In this document: in pieces, positions 23,906 through 33,070 of the stretch | Position numbering within the stretch: position 1 is the stretch's first letter | Layout: each line of letters opens with the position of its first letter | Assembly: GCA_900769635.1 (NCBI GenBank) | Contig: CAAGHJ010000026.1 | Span: 1 to 51,053, forward strand | Origin: Bacilli bacterium | GTDB lineage: Bacteria; Bacillota_I; Bacilli_A; RF39; UBA660 | DNA: 51,053 nucleotides | Reading direction: 5' to 3' | Made by a program: the position numbers and the translations under genes | Notes under the pieces: generated by a model | The model's input: only the letters and a program-made list of their open reading frames with translations | Told to the model about the DNA's origin: nothing | Databases searched by the model: none

Positions 23906-24319
23906 ATGCCTACTATTAATCAGCTTACAAAAAAGAGAAGAGCAAAGAAAACTAGAAAGGCTAAATCACCAGCACTTTTAGTGGGAGTAAACAGTATTGC
24001 TAGGAAACAAACTAGTTTAAATTCACCACAAAAAAGAGGAGTATGTACTCGTGTTGGTACAATGACACCTAAAAAGCCAAACTCTGCACTTCGTAAATAT
24101 GCTCGTGTTAGATTATCTAATGGAATGGAAGTTACTTGTTATATTCCAGGAATTGGACATAATCTACAAGAACATAGTGTTGTGTTAATTAGAGGAGGTC
24201 GTGTTAAGGACTTAATCGGTGTTAGGTATCATATTATTCGTGGTACTATGGATACTGCAGGTGTTCAAAATAGAATGCAAGGTCGTTCTAAGTATGGTGC
24301 TAAGAGACCTAAGAAGTAG
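23906..24319 (+). CDS. rpsL: 30S ribosomal protein S12
   Basis: 137 residues from ATG 23906, after AAGGAGG at 23893-23899. The S12 core is clear: TPKKPNSALRK (54-64) and HNLQEHSVVLIRGGRVKDL. S12 lines the decoding centre of the small subunit. Both lysines tied to streptomycin action are kept (K57 and K101, E. coli K43 and K88). Two unusual residues: Tyr65 after SALRK, and Ile104 in DLIGVRYH where nearly all S12 proteins have Pro (E. coli P91). First gene of rpsL-rpsG-fusA. Confidence 0.97.
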   Translation: MPTINQLTKKRRAKKTRKAKSPALLVGVNSIARKQTSLNSPQKRGVCTRVGTMTPKKPNSALRKYARVRLSNGMEVTCYIPGIGHNLQEHSVVLIRGGRVKDLIGVRYHIIRGTMDTAGVQNRMQGRSKYGAKRPKK

Positions 24320-24360
24320 TGTTATATACTATAATAATATAGAAAGAAAGGAGGATACTA

Positions 24361-24828
24361 ATGAGAAAGAGACGTGCAGAAAAAAGAGATGTGCTTCCAG
24401 ATCCTATTTATAATTCTAAGGTTATTACTAAGTTAATTAATCAAATTATGAGAGATGGTAAAAAGGGTACAGCACAAAGAATTTTATATGATGCTTTTGA
24501 TATTATTAAGGAAAAAACTGGCGAAGATGCTATGGATGTTTTCAACAGAGCAATGGATAATATCAAGCCTTTACTTGAAGTTAAGTCAAGAAGAGTTGGT
24601 GGAGCTAGTTATCAAGTACCTATCGAAGTTAAACCTGATCGTGCAAGAGCACTTGCATTTAGATGGCTTATTAATTATTCAAGACTTAGAGGTGGAAAGT
24701 CTATGGCTGAAAATCTAGCTAATGAGATTATTGATGCTTCTAATGGCGTTGGTGCTAGTGTTAAGAAGAAAGAAGATACTCATAAGATGGCTGAAGCTAA
24801 TAAGGCATTTGCTCACTTTAGATGGTAA
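24361..24828 (+). CDS. rpsG: 30S ribosomal protein S7
   Basis: 155 residues, the usual bacterial length. MRKRRAEKRDVLPDPIYNSK at the N-terminus and VKSRRVGGASYQVPIEV in the middle are diagnostic. It organises the 3' domain of 16S rRNA and contacts tRNA at the exit site. AAAGGAGG lies just before the ATG. It sits 41 bases after rpsL, in the same operon. Confidence 0.97.
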   Translation: MRKRRAEKRDVLPDPIYNSKVITKLINQIMRDGKKGTAQRILYDAFDIIKEKTGEDAMDVFNRAMDNIKPLLEVKSRRVGGASYQVPIEVKPDRARALAFRWLINYSRLRGGKSMAENLANEIIDASNGVGASVKKKEDTHKMAEANKAFAHFRW

Positions 24829-24876
24829 TATGTATTATTATCTTATCTTTATATTGTAGGTTTTCTCTTGTTTTGA

Positions 24877-24890
24877 CCCCCGATAGGGCC
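24877..24890 (+). promoter_or_regulatory. CCCCC-GATA-GGGCC element between rpsG and fusA
   Basis: Same core as the elements at 10701 and 12377. Here no convincing promoter follows, so the usual spacing to a -10 box cannot be shown. It lies about 50 bases before the fusA start. Confidence 0.45.
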
Positions 24891-24938
24891 TTTTAGAGAA
24901 AATGAATATACAAAGAAACTAGAAGAAAGGAATTTAAT

Positions 24939-27011
24939 ATGGCTCGTAAAATTTCGTTACAAAATACGCGTAACATTGGAATTATGGCCCATATCGATGC
25001 AGGTAAAACGACTTGTACAGAAAGGGTTTTATACCATACTGGAAAGATACACAAGATTGGGGAAACTCACGATGGTGCATCTCAAATGGACTGGATGGAA
25101 CAAGAACAAGAACGTGGTATTACTATTACTAGTGCTGCTACTACTGCATATTGGAAGGGTTATAGATTTAATATTATTGATACTCCAGGGCACGTTGACT
25201 TCACTATTGAAGTGCAAAGAAGTCTTAGGGTATTAGATGGTGCTGTTTTATTACTTGATTCACAAGCTGGAGTTGAACCTCAAAGTGAAACAGTATGGAG
25301 ACAGGCTAATGAATATAAGGTACCTAGAATTATCTTTTCTAATAAGATGGATAAGATGGGTGCAGACTTTTATAGTAGTTTACAGAGTGTTAAGGATAGA
25401 CTTGGTGCTAAGACCGCTGCTATTGAACTTCCTATCGGAGCTGAAAATGAGTTTAGTGGAGTAATTGATTTGGTTACTATGAAGGCTTATCAGTACGATG
25501 GATCTCAAGATGAAAATGCTGTTGAGATTGAAATTCCTGCTGACCTTAAGGATAAGGCAGAGGAATATAGAAATATTCTTATTGAAACAGCTGCTGACTA
25601 TGATGAAGAATTAATGATGAATTATTTAGATGGAGCAGAAATTACTGTAGATGCTCTTAAGAAGGCTATTAGAACTGGTGTTCTTCAAGCTGATTTCTTC
25701 CCATTTATGTGTGGAACGGCTTTGGGGAACAAGGGTATTAAGTTACTTCTTGATGCGGTAATAGATTATTTACCAGCTCCTACGGATATTGCTTCTATTG
25801 AATGTACAGATGAAAGGGGTAATGAGGTTCTTAGACATCCTTCTGATAGTGAACCTTTCTGTGCTCTTGCATTTAAGGTTATGACAGATCCTTTTGTTGG
25901 TAAACTTACGTTCTTTAGGGTTTATTCAGGAGTTTTAAAGAGTGGTAGTTATGTTATGAACTCTACTAAGAATCAAAAAGAGAGAGTTGGTAGAATATTA
26001 CAGATGCACGCTAACCACAGAGAAGAGATTAGCGAGGTTTATGCTGGTGATATAGCTGCTGCTGTTGGTCTTAAGAATACTACTACGGCTGATACTTTAT
26101 GTGATGAGAAAAAGATTGTTGTTCTTAAGGGTATGGAATTTCCAGAACCAGTTATTTCTCAAGCTGTAGAACCTAAGAGTAAGGCTGACCAAGATAAGAT
26201 GGGACTTGCTCTTCAAAAACTTGCTGAGGAAGATCCTACATTTAGAATGAAGACTGATCACGAGACTGGGCAAACGGTTATTAGTGGTATGGGAGAACTT
26301 CACTTAGATGTTCTTATTGATAGAATGAGAAGGGAATTTGGAGTAGAAGCTACTGTTGGTGCTCCTCAAGTTGCTTATCGTGAGACTATCAAAAAGGCAG
26401 CTGAATGTGAAGGTAAACATATTAAACAATCTGGTGGTAGAGGTCAATATGGTCACGTATGGATTAAATTTGAACCTAATCCTGAAAAGGGATATGAGTT
26501 TGTTGATAATATTGTTGGTGGTGTTGTTCCTAGGGAATATATTTCTGTTATTGATAAGGGACTTCAAGAGGCACTACAAACTGGTGTATTAGCTGGATAT
26601 CCTATGGTAGATGTTAAGGCTACTTTATTTGATGGTTCATATCATGATGTTGACTCATCAGAGATGGCATTTAAGATTGCTGCTAGTCTTGCTCTTAAAG
26701 AAGCTAAGAATAAGTGTAATCCTGTTCTTCTTGAACCTATAATGAAAGTTGTTGTTGTTAGTCCTGATGAATATACTGGTGCTGTTATGGGAGATATTAC
26801 TTCAAGAAGAGGTAGACCTCTTGGTCAAGAATCGAGAGGAAATGCTATTGCGTTTACAGCAATGGTTCCACTTTCTGAGATGTTTGGTTATGCTACTAGT
26901 TTGCGTTCTAATACTCAAGGTAGGGGTACGTTTACTATGACACTCGACCATTATGAGGAAGTGCCTAAGAATATTGCTGAAGAAATTATTAAGAAAAATG
27001 GTGGAAACTAG
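24939..27011 (+). CDS. fusA: elongation factor G
   Basis: 690 residues, full length. G1 AHIDAGKTT (17-25), DTPGH (G3) and NKMDK (G4) are all present; domain IV has GGRGQYGHVWIKFEP and domain V SSEMAFKIAAS. It drives tRNA-mRNA translocation on the ribosome with GTP. GAAAGGAATTTAAT precedes the ATG. Third gene of the str operon, 110 bases after rpsG. Confidence 0.97.
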   Translation: MARKISLQNTRNIGIMAHIDAGKTTCTERVLYHTGKIHKIGETHDGASQMDWMEQEQERGITITSAATTAYWKGYRFNIIDTPGHVDFTIEVQRSLRVLDGAVLLLDSQAGVEPQSETVWRQANEYKVPRIIFSNKMDKMGADFYSSLQSVKDRLGAKTAAIELPIGAENEFSGVIDLVTMKAYQYDGSQDENAVEIEIPADLKDKAEEYRNILIETAADYDEELMMNYLDGAEITVDALKKAIRTGVLQADFFPFMCGTALGNKGIKLLLDAVIDYLPAPTDIASIECTDERGNEVLRHPSDSEPFCALAFKVMTDPFVGKLTFFRVYSGVLKSGSYVMNSTKNQKERVGRILQMHANHREEISEVYAGDIAAAVGLKNTTTADTLCDEKKIVVLKGMEFPEPVISQAVEPKSKADQDKMGLALQKLAEEDPTFRMKTDHETGQTVISGMGELHLDVLIDRMRREFGVEATVGAPQVAYRETIKKAAECEGKHIKQSGGRGQYGHVWIKFEPNPEKGYEFVDNIVGGVVPREYISVIDKGLQEALQTGVLAGYPMVDVKATLFDGSYHDVDSSEMAFKIAASLALKEAKNKCNPVLLEPIMKVVVVSPDEYTGAVMGDITSRRGRPLGQESRGNAIAFTAMVPLSEMFGYATSLRSNTQGRGTFTMTLDHYEEVPKNIAEEIIKKNGGN

Positions 27012-27253
27012 TATAAAATAGTTAATATTATTGAATATATCTAATATTTACATTTGTTGTAATATAAATGATGTATTGGGAAGGGAATATGTATTGTATA
27101 TTTCATAATATATATTGTTAAGATAGGAGATAGAGATGTAGAAAATATTGAAGTCTTCTTTGCAAACTGTTTTTCCTTCCCTGTCCCTTATGGGGATTAG
27201 TTTTAAAGATTAAGTAAACTGTGTAATTATTTTGCAAATTAATTAAAAAAGAC
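27012..27253. other. fusA-tuf intergenic stretch
   Basis: No gene seen. It contains CCCTTATGGGG (27185-27195), a loose relative of the CCC-loop-GGG elements, 80 bases before the tuf -10 box. No terminator was found after fusA, so readthrough into tuf is possible. Confidence 0.4.
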
Positions 27254-27281
27254 TTGCAATATTTTAAATATTTGATACAAT
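27254..27281 (+). promoter_or_regulatory. promoter of tuf
   Basis: TTGCAA (27254-27259), 16-base spacer, TACAAT (27276-27281). It gives tuf transcription separate from the str operon. Confidence 0.7.
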
Positions 27282-27319
27282 ATATATTGTATATTGTTAA
27301 AGAAAGAGAGGAAAAGAAA

Positions 27320-28504
27320 ATGGCAAAAGCAAAATTTGATCGTTCTAAACCACACGTTAACATTGGTACTATTGGCCACGTTGACCATGGTAAGACGACT
27401 TTAACAGCTGCTATTACAAAAGTTTTAGCATCTAAAGGCGGAGCTGAATTTGTTGATTATTCAAATATCGATAAAGCTCCAGAAGAAAGAGAAAGAGGTA
27501 TTACTATTAATACTTCACACGTTGAGTATCAAACTGACAAACGTCACTATGCTCACGTTGACTGTCCAGGACACGCTGACTATGTAAAAAATATGATTAC
27601 TGGTGCAGCTCAAATGGATGGAGCTATCCTAGTTATTGCTGCTAGTGATGGTCCAATGGCTCAAACAAGAGAACACATTCTATTATCAAGACAAGTTGGA
27701 GTACCTAGAATGGTTGTATTTATGAATAAATGTGACCAAGTTGATGATCCTGAACTTCTTGATTTAGTAGAAATGGAAATCAGAGAATTATTAAATGAAT
27801 ATGGTTATGACGGAGATAATACTCCAATTATCAGAGGTTCTGCTCTTAAAGCTCTTGAAGGAGATCCTGAAGCAGTTAAGGCTATCGAAGACTTAATGAA
27901 TGCTGTGGATGAATGGATTCCAACTCCAGAAAGAGATACAGATAAACCTTTCTTAATGTCAATTGAAGACGTGTTCACTATCACAGGACGTGGAACAGTT
28001 GTTACTGGTCGTGTTGAAAGAGGACAATTAAAATTAAACGATGAAGTTGAAATCGTTGGTCTTAAAGACACTAAGAAAACAGTTGTTACTGGTATTGAAA
28101 TGTTCAGAAAACAACTTGATTATGCTGAAGCTGGAGATAACGCTGGTGTTCTACTTCGTGGTATCTCTCGTGAAGATGTTGAAAGAGGACAAGTGCTTGC
28201 TAAACCAGGAAGTGTTCATCCTCATAAGAAATTTACTGCACAAGTATATGTTCTATCTAAAGAAGAAGGTGGAAGACATACTCCATTCTTTACAAATTAT
28301 AGACCACAATTCTATTTTAGAACTACAGATGTTACTGGTGTAATCACATTACCTGATAATGTAGAAATGGTTATGCCTGGTGATGATGTAGCTATGACAG
28401 TTGAACTAATTGCTCCAATCGCTGTTGAAAAGGGAACTCAATTCTCAATTCGTGAAGGCGGACGTACAGTTGGTGCTGGTGTAGTATCTGAAATCATCGA
28501 ATAA
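27320..28504 (+). CDS. tuf: elongation factor Tu
   Basis: 394 residues from ATG 27320, preceded by AAAGAGAGGAAAAG. GHVDHGKT (19-26), DCPGHADY (G3) and NKCDQVDD (G4) are standard, and the C-terminus ends VGAGVVSEIIE. It delivers aminoacyl-tRNA to the ribosome. Codon choice is more C-containing than in neighbours (ttc, atc, cac), as expected for a very highly expressed gene. Own promoter and a strong terminator, so it can be monocistronic. Confidence 0.98.
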   Translation: MAKAKFDRSKPHVNIGTIGHVDHGKTTLTAAITKVLASKGGAEFVDYSNIDKAPEERERGITINTSHVEYQTDKRHYAHVDCPGHADYVKNMITGAAQMDGAILVIAASDGPMAQTREHILLSRQVGVPRMVVFMNKCDQVDDPELLDLVEMEIRELLNEYGYDGDNTPIIRGSALKALEGDPEAVKAIEDLMNAVDEWIPTPERDTDKPFLMSIEDVFTITGRGTVVTGRVERGQLKLNDEVEIVGLKDTKKTVVTGIEMFRKQLDYAEAGDNAGVLLRGISREDVERGQVLAKPGSVHPHKKFTAQVYVLSKEEGGRHTPFFTNYRPQFYFRTTDVTGVITLPDNVEMVMPGDDVAMTVELIAPIAVEKGTQFSIREGGRTVGAGVVSEIIE

Positions 28505-28505
28505 T

Positions 28506-28534
28506 AAAAAAAGAACCTTCGGGTTCTTTTTTTA
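28506..28534 (+). terminator. terminator of tuf
   Basis: AGAACC-TTCG-GGTTCT (28512-28527), flanked by A6 and T7, a very strong UUCG terminator. Confidence 0.95.
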
Positions 28535-28717
28535 TATATGAAAAAAGGTTCAAGAAATTAAGGGGGGAAGGGTAAATAGATAATAAATTAAAACGTAAAA
28601 ATATATTTATAAAATATAAATTGATATATAGAATATTGAAATTTAACGTTTTGAATTAAAAAAGTTATAGACTTTTGGGTTTTATTTTGGTAAAATTAAA
28701 CTAGGAAGTGATAAAAA

Positions 28718-29104
28718 ATGAGAAATGAATTAATTAAATTACTTGATAATGCGTATGCTCCTTATTCTAATTTTAGAGTAGGGTCTATACTTGAATGTAA
28801 AGATGGAAAAATTTTTAAAGGTGTTAATGTTGAAAATGCTAGTTATGGTGCTTCAATTTGTGCTGAGAGAAGTAGTATAGTTAGTGCTATTAGTAATGGA
28901 TATAAAAAGGGTGATTTTAAAAAGATATATATTATTAATAGTAGTGATAAACTTGGTCCACCTTGCTTTTTATGTAGGCAAGTATTTACAGAATTTTTTG
29001 ATGGGGATATGGAAGTAGTTCTTATGGATATGGCTGGTCACGAGGAAGTTTATAAAGTGAGTGAACTTTGTACGGTTCCTTTTAATAGTGATAATTTGAA
29101 ATAG
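28718..29104 (+). CDS. cdd: cytidine deaminase
   Basis: 128 residues. Zinc site: C48 with catalytic E50 in ASICAERS, then C83 and C86 in PPCFLCRQ, the three-cysteine homotetrameric type found in Bacillus. NFRVGS and NVENASYG form the substrate pocket. It deaminates cytidine and deoxycytidine in pyrimidine salvage. AGGAAGTGA precedes the ATG. As in many Bacilli, it lies just upstream of era. Confidence 0.95.
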   Translation: MRNELIKLLDNAYAPYSNFRVGSILECKDGKIFKGVNVENASYGASICAERSSIVSAISNGYKKGDFKKIYIINSSDKLGPPCFLCRQVFTEFFDGDMEVVLMDMAGHEEVYKVSELCTVPFNSDNLK

Positions 29105-29131
29105 TGGTTAAAATGGCCTTTACGATTTTTG

Positions 29132-29163
29132 AAAAACTGTAAATTTTTGGGTGCAGTTTTTTA
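29132..29163 (+). terminator. terminator of cdd
   Basis: AAAAACTG (29132-29139) pairs with CAGTTTTT (29154-29161), loop 14 bases, followed by T. It separates cdd from era. Confidence 0.65.
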
Positions 29164-29243
29164 ATTTCTACATAAATAGTTAGTGCTAATAGCCTGTTTT
29201 TACGGTGTTTTTTTGATTTTTATGTTGAATTTTATTCTTATAA

Positions 29244-29252
29244 CCCATAGGG
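29244..29252 (+). promoter_or_regulatory. CCC-ATA-GGG promoter-upstream element
   Basis: Shorter-loop version of the element. GGG ends 40 bases before the -10 box at 29293. Confidence 0.5.
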
Positions 29253-29269
29253 TAAAATTTCTTGAAAAA

Positions 29270-29298
29270 TTGTCAAAAAAGGGTAGACTTTGGATAAT
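29270..29298 (+). promoter_or_regulatory. promoter of era
   Basis: TTGTCA (29270-29275), 17-base spacer, GATAAT (29293-29298). Confidence 0.7.
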
Positions 29299-29354
29299 TT
29301 ATCTGTTACAATTAGTTTGCAGGTGAGATTTCTTGTGAGGAAGTAGGTGATAAA

Positions 29355-30242
29355 ATGAGAAGTGGATTTGTGGGGCTTATTGGGAGGCCAAATGTTGGGA
29401 AGAGCACGCTTCTTAATAATATAATAGGCACGAAAATTGCAATTACGTCGAATGTTCCTGGAACGACTAGAAATGCAATTCAGGGTATTTATACAGATAG
29501 TAATTGTCAAATGGTTTTTATAGATACTCCTGGTATTCATAAGCCTCATCATAAACTGGGGAGGATGCTTAATAAACAGGCTTATGTTACGACAGATGAT
29601 GTTGATGTTATATTGTTTTTAGTTGATATTACAGAGGAAATTGGTAAGGGAGATAAGTATATTATTGATATTTTAAAGAAGAGTGATAAGCCAGTTATTC
29701 TTGTTATTAATAAAATTGATAGGCTTCCTAAGGATATTATTTTAACTAAGATTAATGAGTATAAAGATTTGCTTGATTTTGATGAAATAGTTCCGGTATC
29801 TGCTATGAAGGGAGATAATGTTGATAGACTTATAGAAGTTCTTAAAAATTATCTGACTGATAATATTAAATATTTTGATGATGATATGATTACTAATGTA
29901 TCTAATCAGTTTATTATTGGAGAAATGGTAAGGGAAAAAATACTTGAGCTTACTAATGAAGAGGTGCCTCATTCTGTGTCAACTTCGGTAGAGAGAATGA
30001 CAGAGGAGGATGGGATTATCCATATTATGTGTGACATTATAGTTGATAGAGATAGTCTTAAAAAAATTATTATTGGTAAAGGCGGTAGTATGGTTAAAGA
30101 GATTGGACAAAAAGCACGTGTTGATATTGAAAAATTACTTGGAAAAAAAGTTTATTTGGAACTTTATGTCAAAACAGTACCTAAATGGCGTGAAAAAGAT
30201 AAATTTTTGAATGATACTATTTTTAAAGATTTTGATTTTTAA
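29355..30242 (+). CDS. era: GTPase Era
   Basis: 295 residues. G1 GRPNVGKST (10-18), switch TTRNAIQG, G3 DTPGIHKP, G4 NKIDR, then a C-terminal KH domain with IIIGKGGSMVKEIG. Era binds the 3' end of 16S rRNA and guides small-subunit assembly. Start ATG 29355 after GTAGGTGAT. It leads the era-yqzL-recO transcript. Confidence 0.97.
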   Translation: MRSGFVGLIGRPNVGKSTLLNNIIGTKIAITSNVPGTTRNAIQGIYTDSNCQMVFIDTPGIHKPHHKLGRMLNKQAYVTTDDVDVILFLVDITEEIGKGDKYIIDILKKSDKPVILVINKIDRLPKDIILTKINEYKDLLDFDEIVPVSAMKGDNVDRLIEVLKNYLTDNIKYFDDDMITNVSNQFIIGEMVREKILELTNEEVPHSVSTSVERMTEEDGIIHIMCDIIVDRDSLKKIIIGKGGSMVKEIGQKARVDIEKLLGKKVYLELYVKTVPKWREKDKFLNDTIFKDFDF

Positions 30243-30291
30243 TGTATATTTTTGATTTTCTGTCATCAATATATAGTAGGTGATTAAAATT

Positions 30292-30381
30292 ATGACAAAG
30301 AAAGAATTGTGGGAAAAATTTAAAGAGACAGGAAAGATTGAGTATTATATTGCTTATAAAAAATCATTAAAGGAGAATTAG
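30292..30381 (+). CDS. yqzL: YqzL-like small protein
   Basis: 29 residues, too short for usual gene finding: starts MTKKELWEKFKETGKIEYYI and ends in KSLKEN. Bacilli have a conserved YqzL of similar size and pattern (W-x-x-F-x-x-TG-x-(I/V)-x-x-Y-(I/L)) in the same place between era and recO. AGTAGGTGATT precedes ATG 30292. Its stop overlaps the recO GTG by one base (TAGTG), and its 3' end carries the recO ribosome binding site AAGGAGA, so it couples recO translation to its own. Function unknown. Confidence 0.8.
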   Translation: MTKKELWEKFKETGKIEYYIAYKKSLKEN

Positions 30382-31118
30382 TGGTAAGAAAGTTTGTTGG
30401 TATTGTTTTAAGAGAAGTTCCTTATAGGGAAAGTAGTTCTATTATTAGTGTCCTTACTGAGGATAATGGTATTATGGGTTTTCTTGCTTTGGGTTGTAAA
30501 AGAAAGAATAGTCGTCTTGGAGGAGTAACGGCTCCCCTTACTTATGGTGAGTTTTGTGTTAATTATAGAGAACGGGGACTATGTACTTTAATTGAAGTTA
30601 GTGTTATTAATAGTTTTCTTAAACTTAGGAGAAATCTTGTGTCTAATGCTTGTAGTTTATATTTACTAGAACTTGCTGGAAGAGTATATGAACAAGAGGA
30701 TGACAGGGGTATATTTGAAACTCTTATAAAGGCTCTTGTAAAAATTAATGATGGAGTTGATGCGGTTGGTATGACTATGGTACTTAGTCTTAAATTTTTA
30801 GAACCTTTAGGGATAGCTCCTATTTTTAATGGTTGTGTGGAATGTGGTAACACAGATGTGGTTACCTTGTCTAGTTATAAAGGGGGATTTTTATGTGTCG
30901 ACCATTTGGGTGATGAGAAAATGGTTGATGTACGTACACTTAAAATTATTAGAATGCTTTACTATATTGATATCGATAGGATTAATAGTTTAGATCTTTC
31001 TGGTGAGATTGTAAAAGAAATTGTTTGTTTTATTAGTGACTATTATGATAGGTATTCGGGTATTTATTTAAAAAGTAAAGATTTTTTACAAAGGATAATT
31101 GGTGATATATATGAGTGA
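30381..31118 (+). CDS. recO: DNA repair protein RecO
   Basis: 245 residues, starting at GTG 30381 with AAGGAGA inside yqzL. N-terminal OB fold: GIVLREVPYRESSSIISVLT and then GCKRKNSRLGG. Zinc region: CVECGNTD and CVDH, three cysteines plus a histidine. RecO loads RecA on SSB-coated DNA with RecR. It stands in the standard Bacilli order after era. Confidence 0.93.
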   Translation: MVRKFVGIVLREVPYRESSSIISVLTEDNGIMGFLALGCKRKNSRLGGVTAPLTYGEFCVNYRERGLCTLIEVSVINSFLKLRRNLVSNACSLYLLELAGRVYEQEDDRGIFETLIKALVKINDGVDAVGMTMVLSLKFLEPLGIAPIFNGCVECGNTDVVTLSSYKGGFLCVDHLGDEKMVDVRTLKIIRMLYYIDIDRINSLDLSGEIVKEIVCFISDYYDRYSGIYLKSKDFLQRIIGDIYE

Positions 31119-31533
31119 TTATAAGTTTTTAATTATTCCTTTTTTGGTTACTTTGGTGTCACAGTTTATTAAATGTCTTCTTGATAGAGAAAGACGAGGT
31201 GGAATTATTACTTTTCTTGATTTGTCGGGAGGGATGCCAAGTAGTCATAGCGCTTTTGTTAGTAGTTTAACGACTTGTATTTTCTTTAAATATGGAGTTA
31301 AAAGTCCTGTTTTTGCAATGTGTTTAGCTTTTTCTCTTATTATTTTATATGATGCACGAATGGTTAGGTATGAATCTGGAAAACAGGCAATAGTTCTTAA
31401 TGAAATTATTAAAAGAGATGGAATAAAAAAGGATTTTAAATTAAAAGAAAAAATAGGTCATACTCCTACTCAAGTTTTATGTGGAACTTTACTTGGAGTA
31501 GTGCTTGGCGCTATTTTATATTTTGCATTTTAG
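31111..31533 (+). CDS. DUF212 (divergent PAP2-like) membrane protein
   Basis: 140 residues from ATG 31111, overlapping the recO stop by 8 bases. Four hydrophobic helices. The signature is SGGMPSSHSAFVSSLTT and YDARMVRYESGKQA, with ending GHTPTQVLCGTLLGVVLG, matching the YuiD/DUF212 family, which resembles the phosphatase site of PAP2 enzymes (PSSH, D-A-x-x-V-R). The substrate is not known; undecaprenyl or other lipid phosphates are a guess. Confidence 0.88.
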   Translation: MSDYKFLIIPFLVTLVSQFIKCLLDRERRGGIITFLDLSGGMPSSHSAFVSSLTTCIFFKYGVKSPVFAMCLAFSLIILYDARMVRYESGKQAIVLNEIIKRDGIKKDFKLKEKIGHTPTQVLCGTLLGVVLGAILYFAF

Positions 31534-31641
31534 TTATTAACTTATATTTTTGCACTTATTATTTGTCATATAAAAATATTTGGTTTATGCCCACGATAGT
31601 GTATAAACATAAAATTAATAACTTAATGTGAAAAATTGTTT

Positions 31642-31857
31642 TTAGTAGTATACAGGAGGATATGGCTGGTATGGGTATAATGCTGGAGGTGGAGCTGGGT
31701 ATGGTTGATATGGTCTTGGATAGAATGCCGGAGCAAGTAAGCCACCAGTAATTCCACCAAGGACGAATGGTCCTAAAAAGCCACCTGCAAATCTATCATC
31801 TTGATTATATGGTTTGCTATAGGGATAGGCTTTATTATTATAAACATAAGGGTTCAT
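31642..31857 (-). CDS. small Pro/Tyr-rich protein, coat-like
   Basis: 71 residues. A short polar N-terminus with FAGGFLGPFVLGGITGGLLA in the middle is followed by a tail of YxPYxPxP repeats ending PPVYY. This resembles small Firmicutes proteins found in spore coats or envelopes, with a Gly-rich membrane-like patch. The ribosome binding site on the minus strand is AGAAAGGAGAT (31859-31869), right before the ATG. Its precise role is unknown. Confidence 0.7.
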   Translation of the reverse strand: MNPYVYNNKAYPYSKPYNQDDRFAGGFLGPFVLGGITGGLLAPAFYPRPYQPYPAPPPALYPYQPYPPVYY

Positions 31858-31910
31858 ATCTATCTCCTTTCTAGTATATTATATTAAATTTGAAAGGTTT
31901 GGTGATTATA

Positions 31911-33014
31911 TTGAGTTCATATTTACAGAAACTTGCGGATATAATAGTTAGTTATTCTATTAAGGTAGAAAAAAGGGAAAGGGTTTTAATTACATATCAT
32001 AGTGAGGTATGTGAAGAATTTGTTAAGTTGCTTATTGATGGAGTTATAAAGCGTGGGGGTATCCCAATGGTTAAGTATATGAGTAATAGTATTAATAGTA
32101 AATTGCTTGAAAATTTAAGTGATGATATGATTGAACTTTTGGCTTCTAATAAGGAATATGAAGTTAATACTTATGATAGCGTTATTCAAATTATTTATAA
32201 TGATAATGATTATGAAAATAAAAATGTAGTTCCTAAAATGCTTAATAAATTGGGAGAGAGAACTAAGGATATTGATGATATTAGAATTAATAAAAGAAAG
32301 TGGGTTCTTCTTAATTATCCATCAAAGCTTGATAGTTACAAGGCTGGGCAAACAACAGAAGAGTTTCGAGAGTTTGCTATGAAGGCAATGACAACAGATT
32401 ATGAAAGAATGAATGTTTTATTAAAACCTTTAAAAGAACTTATGGAAAAAACTGATAAAGTTAGAATCGTTGGTAATGGAACGGATATTAGTTTTTCAAT
32501 TAAGGGAATGCCAGCAATTATTTGTGCAGGAGAGTATAATATTCCTGATGGTGAGGTTTATACAGCCCCTATTAAGGATAGTGTAAATGGAATTATTTGT
32601 TATAATACACCTAGTCCATATAGAAATAGTGTTTTTAATAATATTAAGTTAGAATTTAAAGATGGTAAGATTGTAAAGGCTTCTTGTGATGGAGATAATG
32701 ATAAACTTAATGAAATTTTTAATACCGATGATGGAGCTAGATATGTTGGAGAGTTTTCTTTTGGCGTTAATTCGTTTATAAGGAAGCCAATGGGAGATAT
32801 TTTATACGATGAAAAGATTTGTGGTAGTATTCATTTTACTCCCGGAAGATGTTATGAAAATGCTAATAATGGTAATATTTCTTCTATTCACTGGGATTTA
32901 GTTCTTATTCAAAGAGATGAGTATGGGGGCGGAGAAATTTATTTTGATGATGTTTTAATTAGAAAAAATGGTAAATTTGTATTAAATGAGTTAAAAAATA
33001 TAAATTTTGACTAA
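31911..33014 (+). CDS. M29-family aminopeptidase (AmpS/PepS type)
   Basis: 367 residues from TTG 31911; this start aligns the protein with the family N-terminus (SSYLQKLADIIVSYS), while the frame is open back to a TTG at 31890. Motifs: CAGEYNIPDGEVYTAP, GARYVGEFSFGVN, and GSIHFTPGRCYENANNGNIS with IHWDLV, which contain the dinuclear metal ligands. It removes N-terminal residues from peptides in the cytoplasm. GGTGAT lies close before the TTG; the weak start signal is the only doubt. Confidence 0.88.
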   Translation: MSSYLQKLADIIVSYSIKVEKRERVLITYHSEVCEEFVKLLIDGVIKRGGIPMVKYMSNSINSKLLENLSDDMIELLASNKEYEVNTYDSVIQIIYNDNDYENKNVVPKMLNKLGERTKDIDDIRINKRKWVLLNYPSKLDSYKAGQTTEEFREFAMKAMTTDYERMNVLLKPLKELMEKTDKVRIVGNGTDISFSIKGMPAIICAGEYNIPDGEVYTAPIKDSVNGIICYNTPSPYRNSVFNNIKLEFKDGKIVKASCDGDNDKLNEIFNTDDGARYVGEFSFGVNSFIRKPMGDILYDEKICGSIHFTPGRCYENANNGNISSIHWDLVLIQRDEYGGGEIYFDDVLIRKNGKFVLNELKNINFD

Positions 33015-33020
33015 AAAGTC

Positions 33021-33049
33021 TTTAAATTTATATTTTTTTTTGGTATAAT
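33021..33049 (+). promoter_or_regulatory. promoter of the lipoprotein gene set
   Basis: TTTAAA (33021-33026), 17-base spacer, TATAAT (33044-33049), then GGAGG before ATG 33071. Confidence 0.65.
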
Positions 33050-33070
33050 GAAAAAGAGTAGGAGGCTTGT

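Noticed and set aside
31588..31602. GCCCACGATAGTGT near 31588 as another copy of the CCC-loop-GGG element
   Set aside because: GGG is missing and no promoter follows; the region looks more like a weak AT hairpin between convergent genes.
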